Source: CAYVHU01 sp964451415
GTDB taxonomy: Bacteria; Pseudomonadota; Alphaproteobacteria; Rhodospirillales; Magnetovibrionaceae
Length of the DNA stretch: 64,000 bases
NCBI GenBank assembly: GCA_964451415.1
Contig: CAYVHU010000007.1
Location: forward strand, 62,001 to 126,000
Direction of reading: 5' to 3'
The position numbers and the translations under genes are program-made. A model generated the notes under the pieces. The model ran no database searches, was not told the origin of the DNA, and worked only from the letters and a program-made list of their open reading frames with translations. Shown piece by piece: positions 45,348 through 53,813 of this stretch (the stretch's first letter is position 1; each line of letters begins with the position of its first letter).

Positions 45348-47072
45348 TCAGGCGGCGCTGATCGTTTGCAAAAAGGCGTTGGCCTCGTCGCGAAGACGGT
45401 CGGACTGACGCGACATCTCGCTCGCCTCCTGGAGGATATCATCCGCCGAACGCCCCGTTTCGCCCGCTGCCTGGGTGACGTGAGCGATATTCAAAGACAC
45501 TTCCGCCGTGCCGCTGGCGGCCTCTTCCACATTGCGGGCGATTTCCTGGGTCGCGGCGCCTTGCTCTTCGACGGCAGCGGAAATGGTCGATGAAATTTCA
45601 CTGATCTGGCTGATCGTGCCGCCGATGGAACCGATGGCGGCCACCGCTTCCTTCGTGGCGTTTTGAATGCTGCCGATCTGGGTGGATATCTCCTCCGTCG
45701 CCCTGGCGGTCTGGCTGGCCAGATTCTTGACCTCGGAAGCCACCACCGCGAAGCCCTTGCCCGCCTCGCCGGCGCGCGCGGCCTCGATGGTGGCGTTCAG
45801 CGCCAGCAAGTTCGTCTGGTCGGCAATATCGGTGATCAAGGCCACCACTTCGCCGATTTTTTGCGCCGCCGCGGCCAGGCCCTGAACTTTGGCGTTGGCG
45901 CCCTCGACTTCCGTCACCGCCGCACCGGCGACTTGCGCGGACTGAGCCACCTGACGTGAAATTTCATCAATCGAGCTGGACAGTTCTTCCGAAGCACTGG
46001 CCACCGTCTGCACATTGAGCGAGGCTTGTTCCGCCGCCGTGGCCACGGAAGTCGCCTGGCTGTTGGTCTGCCCGGCGGTGGTGGAAACGGACTGTGCGGA
46101 AACCTCCATTTTCCCCGCCGCAGCGGAAACGCCTTCGACAACGGCGCCGACGGTGGTCTCGAAACGTTGCACCATGGCTAGGCGTTGCTCCTTTTGTTCC
46201 TCCACGGCACGTTCCTCGGCAAGTTTTCGCGCGGCTTCGTTCTCTTCGGCCTCTGCCAGGAAATGGCGCGTTTGGATCAAGGCGCGCGAAACGGCACCGA
46301 ATTCATCCTTGCGTTCACCGTCAAGACAGGCCGTGGCATTCCAATCGCGGTTTTTCAGACTCTGAATATCCGCCAGCAAATCTTCGATGCTACCCTTGAT
46401 CACGCGAAACAGATAAAGCGCCCCGGCAAGGACGATCCCCAGTCCCACGACGGCTAAAATCATATTCATCCGCACCAGCCCCTCCACGTTGCGCTGGATC
46501 GTGTTGACGCCGCCCACCAACGTGGAGACCTGTTTTTTGGTGAGCACGTTGATATCTTTGACCAGCCCATCCATGCTTTCGCCCATGGTCTCGGCCACCG
46601 CGTCGAACTGGCTCATCATCGGGTTGCCGCCAGCGGGACCTTCCGCCACATAGGCGTTGCCCATTTTCACGCCGGTTGCGTAATAGGGCCCGAAGGCCGC
46701 CTCGGCGGCGTTGAGACCGTCGATGATTTTGCTCAGACCCAGCACGCTCGCAAGCTGCTTAGCGCGCTGGACATCGGCATAAAACCTGTCGGCGTTGGCC
46801 TTGGCTTCATCCAAGCCGTCGTTGAGACCGTCCAGGGCGCGGGTTGCGGAAATATCACTGATCCATTGTTGAACCTGAACGACATCAAGCTTGATATCCT
46901 TGATCTTCACCAGCAAGGGCAAGGTGTTTTGCGAAACCCGGTTCGCCGTTTGCACGGACGAGCGCAACAAGGGAACTTCTGCGTTCAGGTTCACCACCGT
47001 GACGCCAAGGGCAAACCCAAAAACGCAAAAAATCGTTGCCAGAACCAAAATGAGACGTGCCTTGACGGTCAT
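45348..47072 (-). CDS. Methyl-accepting chemotaxis protein (receptor B)
   Basis: A 574-residue chemoreceptor with the same layout as receptor A: membrane segment, periplasmic helical sensor, second membrane segment near 195-218, linker and signalling coiled coil ending QTISAA. The sensor halves are homologous but clearly diverged (for example DGLNDGLDEAKANADRF versus ENDGFDKAKASAAQF), so the ligands probably differ. AAGGAGAG lies about 7 bases before the ATG. The pair arose by tandem duplication. Confidence 0.95.
   Translation of the reverse strand: MTVKARLILVLATIFCVFGFALGVTVVNLNAEVPLLRSSVQTANRVSQNTLPLLVKIKDIKLDVVQVQQWISDISATRALDGLNDGLDEAKANADRFYADVQRAKQLASVLGLSKIIDGLNAAEAAFGPYYATGVKMGNAYVAEGPAGGNPMMSQFDAVAETMGESMDGLVKDINVLTKKQVSTLVGGVNTIQRNVEGLVRMNMILAVVGLGIVLAGALYLFRVIKGSIEDLLADIQSLKNRDWNATACLDGERKDEFGAVSRALIQTRHFLAEAEENEAARKLAEERAVEEQKEQRLAMVQRFETTVGAVVEGVSAAAGKMEVSAQSVSTTAGQTNSQATSVATAAEQASLNVQTVASASEELSSSIDEISRQVAQSAQVAGAAVTEVEGANAKVQGLAAAAQKIGEVVALITDIADQTNLLALNATIEAARAGEAGKGFAVVASEVKNLASQTARATEEISTQIGSIQNATKEAVAAIGSIGGTISQISEISSTISAAVEEQGAATQEIARNVEEAASGTAEVSLNIAHVTQAAGETGRSADDILQEASEMSRQSDRLRDEANAFLQTISAA
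45772..46118 (-). repeat. 347-bp identical block shared by two chemoreceptor genes (copy 2)
   Basis: Identical to 43761-44107. First differences are A/G at 43760/45771 and T/C at 44108/46119. Confidence 0.85.
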
Positions 47073-47262
47073 CTTCTTTCTCTCCTTTTCGACCCCCCGG
47101 CATCACTATGAGCAGCATGGATTCTGACGTTGATTTCAACGTACCCATGCGGGGCATCCACAAGAATATCTCCACATCAAGCACGTGGTTTCACGTTAAT
47201 ATATTACAAGTTATTTCTCGGCACGAAGGCGTTCGCCGCCCGACATGCCTTGCGGCCGGGGA

Positions 47263-48174
47263 TTACAGGGATCTGAACGCCTTGGGTCGCAAGCTTGCCT
47301 CTCCCATCATCGCCGTACGCACCTCGTCGCGCAGGCGCGCGGTATCCCTGGGCACCGTGCCGGCCAAGGCCAGGCAGTTCGACGCATGATTGGAACGGAA
47401 TATGACGGGCCGGGGCGGATCGAGGTTTTCAAGCAACAAAGCCAGTTCGCCGAGTACGCCCGCGTCGTCTTGTTCCTGAAACCTCCCGCCACGTTTGGCG
47501 AAAGATGCGTCGAAACGCGATCGCAAATCCGCTTCCAGACCCAGTTGCAACGTCGAAAGATAGGCCGGCGGTCGGCGGTTGATCAGTGCCGCGGTTCCTT
47601 CAATATGTTCGCGCCACAAGGTCTTGCCGCCGAGGCCAAGAATGACGGTCGCCGAAACCTTGAGGCCCACGGCCTCGGCGCGTGCCAACGCTTTTTCCAA
47701 GCCCTTGAGGCCGCCTTTTTCAATACGTTTCAAAATATCGTCGCAACCGGATTCAATCCCGAGATACACCAGCTTGAGGCCCCGGTCTTTCAAACGCGCC
47801 AGTGCCGCCTCGCTTTTTGCGTGCAAATTCTGCGGTGTTGCGTAACAACTGATGCGGTGCAGATCGCCAAACGCCTCGGCAAGTTTATCAAGGATGGATT
47901 CCAAATGATCGGCAGGCAGACACAAGGCATCGGCGTCGGCCAGAAAAATACGCCGCGTATCAGGCCACTGGCGCGCCGCGTCTTCGATATCGGCAAATAT
48001 TTCATCGCGGCTTCTGGCGCGGAACGCCTTGGTTTTGTACATCGCGCAAAACGTACAACCGTTGAAGCTGCAACCAAGCGTCGCCTGAAGAATCAGGTTG
48101 CGACCTTCGGAAGGGGGGCGCCACAAGGGCATATCGTAGATCATAAACCCCACTGTAACGCGGCGCAGCGCCAT
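47263..48174 (-). CDS. Radical SAM protein (Cx4Cx2C type)
   Basis: A 303-residue enzyme with a cluster motif LGCSFNGCTFCAMYK, where the cysteines are spaced x4 and x2. It has a LADADAL region and GIESGCDDILKRIEKG, typical of B12-less radical SAM proteins related to the HemN/MiaB-like group. The substrate is unknown. The frame starts at 48174; the ATG at 48144 (MIYDMPLWRPPSE) is an equally plausible start because it begins at the conserved N-terminus. It stands alone between receptor B and the TPR genes. Confidence 0.85.
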   Translation of the reverse strand: MALRRVTVGFMIYDMPLWRPPSEGRNLILQATLGCSFNGCTFCAMYKTKAFRARSRDEIFADIEDAARQWPDTRRIFLADADALCLPADHLESILDKLAEAFGDLHRISCYATPQNLHAKSEAALARLKDRGLKLVYLGIESGCDDILKRIEKGGLKGLEKALARAEAVGLKVSATVILGLGGKTLWREHIEGTAALINRRPPAYLSTLQLGLEADLRSRFDASFAKRGGRFQEQDDAGVLGELALLLENLDPPRPVIFRSNHASNCLALAGTVPRDTARLRDEVRTAMMGEASLRPKAFRSL

Positions 48175-48271
48175 TTTAAATGGCGATCACGCTCTTCGTC
48201 TTGTTCCTTCCCGGGGTCCTATTTTCCTTGAACGCCAGACGGTTGCAATCAATACTTCGCTCAGGAAAACG

Positions 48272-49699
48272 GTGAGGACCATGGCGACAAGCGAAAATAT
48301 CTCCAACGCTCCCAAAGACGCCCGACGTTCCGCACCCGCAAGCGCGATTGCGAAAGTTTATGAGCGCGCCGTGGAGCATCACCGTGCGGGTCGCCTCATG
48401 GAGGCCGTGCGCGAATACGCACGCGTCTTGCGGCGTGCGCCAAACGCCGAGGTCTACAACAATCTGGGCGTGGCCCTGCGCGCCTTGGACAAGCCCCACG
48501 GGGCGGCGGCGTGCTATCGCCGCGCTTTGGCGCTGAAACCGGAAGCGGCGAACATCTATACCAACCTCGGCAACGTATTGCGCGATCTGGGCGATACCGC
48601 ACGCGCCCTTGAGGCGCACCGTCGCGCCATCAAATATGCCCCTCAATCTCCGCAGGCCCTGTTCAACGCCGCCTTGGCGCTGCGCGCAACCGGCCAGGTC
48701 AAAGCCGCCCTGGGACAGTTCAACGCCGCGCTCAAAATCGAACCTGCCTATGCCACGTGCCGGGTTGAACGCGCCATTACATTATTACAATTGGGCGATT
48801 GGCCGCGTGGTTTTGCGGAGTTGGAAAACCGTTTCGCCCTGCCCGGACGCGACCCCCGACGCAAAGGTCTCGCCCTGTGGGACGGGGCACCGCTCAAAGG
48901 GGCAAGCATCCTTGTCAATTACGAGGGCAACGAGGCCGTTGCGATACAATTCTCGCGTTTTGCCGCCGCCTTGAAGTCCATGGGAGCCCGCGTGGTCATG
49001 GAGTGCCCCGAACACCTGATCCATTTGTTCGCTGCCACGGCGGCGATCGACGCCACGATTCTACCGCGCGCGCCCATCACAAACGTCGATGTGCAAATTC
49101 CCCTGTTGAGCCTGCCGTCGCGCTTGAAAGTCTCCCTTGATACGCTGCCGGCGGAAATCCCTTATCTGTCCAGACCGAAATCCACCGTTGCGCCGCCAAG
49201 TGTTCTTCCGCACACCCGTCTGGCCGTGGGACTGGCATGGTCCGGGCGCGGTGACGCCATGTCACAACAGACCCGGAACACGGCGCAAAATATGATGCTG
49301 GAAGACTTTGCGGAAATCTTCGCCATTCCCAACCTGCAATTCTTTGCCCTGGAACACTCATCCGCCACGGACGATATCGCACGCCTGGGATTGCAGGCCT
49401 TGATTGAAAACGCCGACGCTTCCATTGTGGATGTGGCCAACCTTGCCGCCGTCATCGAACAATTGGATTTGGTGATCTGCGATGAATCCTCGCTGTGCGC
49501 GCATGTCGCAGGGGCCCTGGGCAAACCGGTGTGGATGGTGGCCGGTCCTCAAGCCGACTGGTGCTGGCTTATGGGACGCGAAGACAGCCCATGGTATCCT
49601 AGCTTACGTCTGTTCCGCCACGCTTCCCCACACGATGCGGCAAACAGTGTTTCGGCCATCCGCAAAGCCCTGATGGACATTCTGGCGCAAGGCGCATAG
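48272..49699 (+). CDS. TPR protein with glycosyltransferase-like C-terminal domain
   Basis: A 475-residue protein. The N-terminal 190 residues hold four or five TPR units (VYNNLGVALRALDKPHGAAA, IYTNLGNVLRDLGDTARALE). The C-terminal half, from about ILVNYEGNEAVAIQFSRF, resembles the GT9/GT41-like fold found in many TPR proteins, including LAVGLAWSGRG and the late SLCAHVAGALGKPVW. Whether it is catalytic is uncertain. A GTG start with AGGA 5 bases upstream was used; an ATG three codons later is the alternative. It lies 14 bp ahead of another TPR gene. Confidence 0.82.
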   Translation: MRTMATSENISNAPKDARRSAPASAIAKVYERAVEHHRAGRLMEAVREYARVLRRAPNAEVYNNLGVALRALDKPHGAAACYRRALALKPEAANIYTNLGNVLRDLGDTARALEAHRRAIKYAPQSPQALFNAALALRATGQVKAALGQFNAALKIEPAYATCRVERAITLLQLGDWPRGFAELENRFALPGRDPRRKGLALWDGAPLKGASILVNYEGNEAVAIQFSRFAAALKSMGARVVMECPEHLIHLFAATAAIDATILPRAPITNVDVQIPLLSLPSRLKVSLDTLPAEIPYLSRPKSTVAPPSVLPHTRLAVGLAWSGRGDAMSQQTRNTAQNMMLEDFAEIFAIPNLQFFALEHSSATDDIARLGLQALIENADASIVDVANLAAVIEQLDLVICDESSLCAHVAGALGKPVWMVAGPQADWCWLMGREDSPWYPSLRLFRHASPHDAANSVSAIRKALMDILAQGA

Positions 49700-49713
49700 C
49701 GAGAAATCCGACG

Positions 49714-51186
49714 ATGAACGACACGCCTCAAGCCCCGCCCCCAAAAGATGCCGCCGCCAAGGTCCCCGCACCGCGCAAACCCGGCTTGTTTGCACGTTTA
49801 TTTGGTTTGGGCGGTCTCATGAGCGCAACGACGGGTGATCATCTGAATGTCGCCATAACACCGTTTCTCGACGCCGCTCAGCAGAACCACGCCCGCACAA
49901 TCGCGTCAGTCCTGCAAAAAATTAACGGGTTGCGCATACGCATCTTGCGCGAGCCGCCACTCTTACGTCCCAGCACCTACAACAGCGACGACTTTACGGG
50001 CGCGCCAAGCACCGCAGATTTGCCGGATGCGTGCGCCAAAGCTATGACCTGGTTGGGAAAATTCAACGTCGATCTGGTGTTGTGGGGTGACGTCCCGCCA
50101 CCGGGAACCACACTGTTCATTTATTTCGCCGCACCGCCGCCCAGCGACAGCGACCCTTGCGCGATCATTTCTCCGTTTCAACCGCTGAATTTGCCGGTGG
50201 AATTCAATCCCGACGATTTCGCAGGCTTGTTGCTCGCCACCGCCCTCGCCGCCATGAACCTGCAAAACGACACTCAGCGCCAAAAACGCCGCACCTTGAT
50301 CGCCGATGCGCTGGGACACGCTGCCACCAACATGGAGAATTTGCCGTCCGATTTCACCTTGCGTGAGAAAGCCGCGGCGCACGCAGCCTACGCCAATGCG
50401 TTGGCGACCTTCGGTCATCTGTTTCCCGGCGGCGAAGTTTACCACCGCGCCGCCCTCGCCTATGAACAGGCCCTCAAAGGCGTGCTGCGCACCGACAGCC
50501 CAACCAACTGGGCCTATCTCAACCGCAACCTGGGCGCCGTGCGGCAAGCACTGGGCGAACGTGCCGACGACATAGACCTGCTCGAACACGCCACGACGGC
50601 CTACCGTGCGGCCCTGGAAGTCTTCACATTTGAAGCCACGCCGTTTCCCTGGGCAACAACACAAAATCGTTTGGGCGAAGTGCTCTACCGCCTTGACATC
50701 AAAAGCGGCGACACCGCAGGTCTGAAGGAGGCCCTGACGGTCTATCAGGCCGCCCTTAAGGTTTTGAATCGAAAATCCACGCCCTTGCTGTGGGCGCAGA
50801 CCATGAACAATCTCGCACAGGCCGCACAAATTCTGGGGCGCGAACTATCAAACCCGGAACTGGTCGAACGCGCCGTTACGGCATGCGTGCAGGCCTTGAA
50901 AGTGCGCACGCACGACCACCACCCGACGCTGTGGGCAACGACGCAGAACAACATGGGCAGTGCTTTGTTTTTATTGGGCCTCATGAGCGGCGAGGACAAA
51001 TACAATGAAAAGGCGCTCAATGCCTTCATGGACGCGCGTGAAATCTATAGCGCCCTGGGACTGACGCGCATGGTCGAAGTCACGGACAAAAACATCCAGC
51101 ACGCCCGCGCACGCATGCCCGGCGGTGGCGAAAAAACGAAAAAGAACGACCCCGCCATGTGGTGGCTTGAAGAAGATACCGATTAG
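49714..51186 (+). CDS. Tetratricopeptide-repeat protein of unknown function
   Basis: A 490-residue protein. A Pro/Ala-rich N-terminus and a central alpha/beta region (about 45-175, with FNVDLVLWGDVPPPGTTLFI) precede about four TPR units with the TP-x-x-WA-x-T-x-N-x-G signature (ATPFPWATTQNRLGEVLYRL, STPLLWAQTMNNLAQAAQIL). The central region resembles a nucleotide- or ligand-binding fold, but I cannot name it. It follows the TPR-glycosyltransferase-like gene by 14 bp and is probably co-transcribed. It overlaps the convergent lipoprotein gene by 4 bp. Confidence 0.78.
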   Translation: MNDTPQAPPPKDAAAKVPAPRKPGLFARLFGLGGLMSATTGDHLNVAITPFLDAAQQNHARTIASVLQKINGLRIRILREPPLLRPSTYNSDDFTGAPSTADLPDACAKAMTWLGKFNVDLVLWGDVPPPGTTLFIYFAAPPPSDSDPCAIISPFQPLNLPVEFNPDDFAGLLLATALAAMNLQNDTQRQKRRTLIADALGHAATNMENLPSDFTLREKAAAHAAYANALATFGHLFPGGEVYHRAALAYEQALKGVLRTDSPTNWAYLNRNLGAVRQALGERADDIDLLEHATTAYRAALEVFTFEATPFPWATTQNRLGEVLYRLDIKSGDTAGLKEALTVYQAALKVLNRKSTPLLWAQTMNNLAQAAQILGRELSNPELVERAVTACVQALKVRTHDHHPTLWATTQNNMGSALFLLGLMSGEDKYNEKALNAFMDAREIYSALGLTRMVEVTDKNIQHARARMPGGGEKTKKNDPAMWWLEEDTD

Positions 51187-51749
51187 TTTGCGGCCACCCC
51201 AATGCGCGGCGCCACGATGTTGACCACCGCCGCGGCACCGATGGTCGGGCTCAGCGCAAATGCAATGTCGCGAATTTCATAACGGCCGTCCCATAACGGG
51301 ACGAAGCGAAACGTCACGCGCGAACGGGCCTTGATGCGCACGCCGTTGACGCAGCCCTTGGCGGGAGCCTTGTCACCAAACTGAATACTGTCCAGCGCCA
51401 CGCCCTTTTTCAGTAAGTTCGGCGCCCATATGTTATGGGTCCGATCGTCCCTGTTTTCCACCACCAAAATAACGGGGCGGTTCTTTTCCAAATACAGGAC
51501 CATGGGGCGGTAATCACCGTCAATAATCTGGATTGTATAGGGTTGGACCCCTTTCCAATCGACACTTTGCAACACATCAGCACGATCCGTCACACACACG
51601 CCCACGTCGCGCACGGCGTTTTGCGAACTCACGCAGCCCGCCAGGATTGCCGGTAGAATCACCACCGCTAAACTCGTCACAAACGCACGTAAGCGCACGG
51701 CAAACCGCGATTCGTTCGCGAAAAACTGCAAAGGTCCACCAAAGGTCAC
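51183..51749 (-). CDS. Cupredoxin-like lipoprotein
   Basis: A 188-residue predicted lipoprotein with lipobox LAGC. The mature domain looks like a beta-sandwich of the cupredoxin type: VVENRDDRTHNIWAPNLLKKG supplies a His at the usual first-ligand position, and SRVTFRFVPLWDGRYEI resembles the strand before the C-terminal loop. The full Cys-His-Met copper set is not clear, so metal binding is uncertain. The GTG at 51749 has GGGGAG 7 bases upstream; a TTG seven codons earlier lacks a site. Confidence 0.68.
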   Translation of the reverse strand: MTFGGPLQFFANESRFAVRLRAFVTSLAVVILPAILAGCVSSQNAVRDVGVCVTDRADVLQSVDWKGVQPYTIQIIDGDYRPMVLYLEKNRPVILVVENRDDRTHNIWAPNLLKKGVALDSIQFGDKAPAKGCVNGVRIKARSRVTFRFVPLWDGRYEIRDIAFALSPTIGAAAVVNIVAPRIGVAAN

Positions 51750-51817
51750 GAGAAATCTCCCCAGCCGCAAATCGAAGATAAGTTAACAGGACCTGAGTTT
51801 CACACCAAGTCGTAACT

Positions 51818-51964
51818 AGGGTCCGAACTCATTCAAATGATCCGCTTTCGTTTGGCAAGAATGCCGTTAGACAAGGAGAGAACTTGCAGGAAATATGGTT
51901 TATTTTCAAAAGATCTCGACGTCGTGTGGCGCTAAAGAGTGTCATTTGAATGAGTTTGGACCCT
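51818..51964. mobile_element. 147-bp MITE-like element with 33-bp terminal inverted repeats
   Basis: The ends 51818-51850 and 51932-51964 are inverted repeats matching at 28 of 33 positions, with a perfect 15-base core AACTCATTCAAATGA. The 81-bp interior holds no gene. The left part is also similar (36 of 41 positions) to a separate hairpin at 57300-57340. The left flank is TA, and the second locus is flanked by TA on both sides, which recalls the TA target duplications of IS630/Tc1-mariner elements. The right terminal repeat encodes the last ten residues and stop codon of pheA. Confidence 0.72.
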
Positions 51965-52849
51965 GGAAGCGATCTCATCGCGCGCCGGGGCCGCCGGATA
52001 GGCTCCCATGATCTTGATTTCATGGGTGAAAAAATCCAATTCGGCGAAGGCGCGGATCATGGCCGGGTCTTCGGGATGTCCTTCGACCTCGGCGAAGAAC
52101 TGCGCGGCCAGAAAGCTTCCGCCGACGATATAACTTTCCAACTTCGTCATGTTGATGCCATTGGTGGCAAAGCCGCCCAAAGCCTTGTACAAGGCCGCGG
52201 GAATGTTTTTCACGCGAAAGATAAAACTGGTCACTATTTTTCTTTGCGCACGCACCGGCGTTTCCGCCTCCCTCGCCATGATCAAGAACCGCGTCGTATT
52301 GTGTTCAGCATCCTCGATATTGCCCCGCAGGTCGCTCAAACCATAGATTTCGCCGGCCAGCTTTGACGCGATCGCCGCTTGCGTATGATCGTTCTGCGTG
52401 CTGATCATGTGGGCGGCCCCTGCGGTATCGGCATGCAGCACGGGCTTCAATCCCAGTTCGCGGATCAGGCCCCGGCACTGGTTCAAGGCATGGACATGAC
52501 TGTGAACGTGGGTCAGTTCCTCAATCTTCGTCTCCGGCAAGGCCAAAAGATGGTGATCGACGCGCTGGTAATGCTCGCCAATGATGTACAGGTTCGAGGC
52601 GGGCAACAAATGATGGATATCGGCCACCCGCCCGGCCACCGAATTGTCGATGGGGATCATCGCCAGACGCGCCTTGGCGTCATGCACGGCGGCAAAGGTG
52701 TCTTCGAACGCATAGCATGGCAACGTTTGCATATCCGGAAATACGGCGCGACACGCCATGTCGGAATTGGCCCCCGGCTCCCCTTGAAAGGCGATGGTAT
52801 TGGACGGCTCGCAAGCTGCCTGATCCGTGTCCGTGTGCCCGGTGTTCAT
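51932..52849 (-). CDS. pheA: Prephenate dehydratase
   Basis: A monofunctional enzyme of about 305 residues that converts prephenate to phenylpyruvate for phenylalanine synthesis. The catalytic domain has IAFQGEPGANSDMAC, IPIDNSVAGRVADIHHLL and the TRFLIMARE motif; a C-terminal ACT domain with KLESYIVGG binds phenylalanine for feedback control. The ATG at 52849 follows a GGGGG site; an ATG at 52864 and a GTG at 52867, overlapping the kdsB stop, are alternatives. The last ten residues (RVQTHSNDTL) and the TAG stop are encoded by the terminal repeat of an inserted MITE-like element, so the native C-terminus was replaced or extended. Confidence 0.95.
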   Translation of the reverse strand: MNTGHTDTDQAACEPSNTIAFQGEPGANSDMACRAVFPDMQTLPCYAFEDTFAAVHDAKARLAMIPIDNSVAGRVADIHHLLPASNLYIIGEHYQRVDHHLLALPETKIEELTHVHSHVHALNQCRGLIRELGLKPVLHADTAGAAHMISTQNDHTQAAIASKLAGEIYGLSDLRGNIEDAEHNTTRFLIMAREAETPVRAQRKIVTSFIFRVKNIPAALYKALGGFATNGINMTKLESYIVGGSFLAAQFFAEVEGHPEDPAMIRAFAELDFFTHEIKIMGAYPAAPARDEIASRVQTHSNDTL

Positions 52850-52863
52850 TGGTTTCGCCCCCA

Positions 52864-53628
52864 TCACTCAGCCAAAATGGAGCGCGCGCGCTCAAGATCG
52901 GCGGGAGTATCGACCCCGAAAGGAACCGTGTCAACGCGCGCCGCCGCAATGTGAAAGCCGTGTTCCAAAGCCCGAAGCTGCTCCAGTTTTTCACGTTGTT
53001 CCAAGACCCCCTGGGGCAACGCGACGAAACGTTCCAGGGCCTTTCGCCGATAGGCGTAAATGCCGATGTGATGGTACAAGGGGCCGTCGCCATAGGGGGC
53101 GGAAGCCCGCGAGAAATAAAGCGCACGCCCCACATCGCTCACAACGCCATGCCCGGTGGCAAAGCCCACCACGGCCTTGACCACGTTGGGATTGCTCTTT
53201 TCTTGCTCATCGGTGATTTCCACGACCAAGGTGGCGATGTCCACATTCGCATCCGCCATCGGCCTCAATACCGCTTGAATGACGCCCGGATCAATGGCGG
53301 GAAGGTCCCCTTGAAGATTGACCACGATGTCGTGACGAGCTTTAGGATCAACGGCCTGCAAAGCCTCGAAAATACGATCCGAGCCGGAAGGGTGAGCGGG
53401 ATCGGTCAGCACCGCGCGCACGCCGTATGGCTCAAGGGCGTCCTTGATCTCAGCATCGGCGCACGCCACCCACACAGGACCGATGTCCGCATCCTGGGCG
53501 CGCCTGGCGACATGGGCAACCATGGGCAGCCCCGCAATGTCGGCCAGCGGTTTGCCCGGCAGGCGCTGGGATTCCATACGCGCAGGAATGATGACGATGG
53601 GATTGAGGAGAGTCGCAGAAACGCTCAT
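52864..53628 (-). CDS. kdsB: 3-deoxy-manno-octulosonate cytidylyltransferase
   Basis: A 254-residue enzyme that makes CMP-Kdo for lipopolysaccharide. It opens with IVIIPARMESQRLPGKPLADI and has VVNLQGDLPAIDPGVI and the C-terminal GVDTPADLERAR. It is directly followed by pheA with adjacent or overlapping start codons, the kdsB-pheA pairing seen in many Alphaproteobacteria. Confidence 0.97.
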   Translation of the reverse strand: MSVSATLLNPIVIIPARMESQRLPGKPLADIAGLPMVAHVARRAQDADIGPVWVACADAEIKDALEPYGVRAVLTDPAHPSGSDRIFEALQAVDPKARHDIVVNLQGDLPAIDPGVIQAVLRPMADANVDIATLVVEITDEQEKSNPNVVKAVVGFATGHGVVSDVGRALYFSRASAPYGDGPLYHHIGIYAYRRKALERFVALPQGVLEQREKLEQLRALEHGFHIAAARVDTVPFGVDTPADLERARSILAE

Positions 53629-53813
53629 GGGTCACTTCAGCCTTTGTGGAAAGTGTTGCCCACATGATCACACCGCGCGCGCGCGTTCAAGGAGAACGCG
53701 AGGCACACATGGTGATACCAAATGGATATGAGCAAGAACAATCTTCCGTTTTGATCGCAACAGCCCCCCTATTGGAGAAGGAAAAAACGCCCTCTTGCCC
53801 CAAGGTCTGAACC

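Noticed and set aside
45173..45361. A 62-codon plus-strand ORF between the chemoreceptor genes
   Set aside because: No ribosome site, no homology, and it runs into the 3' end of receptor B on the other strand.
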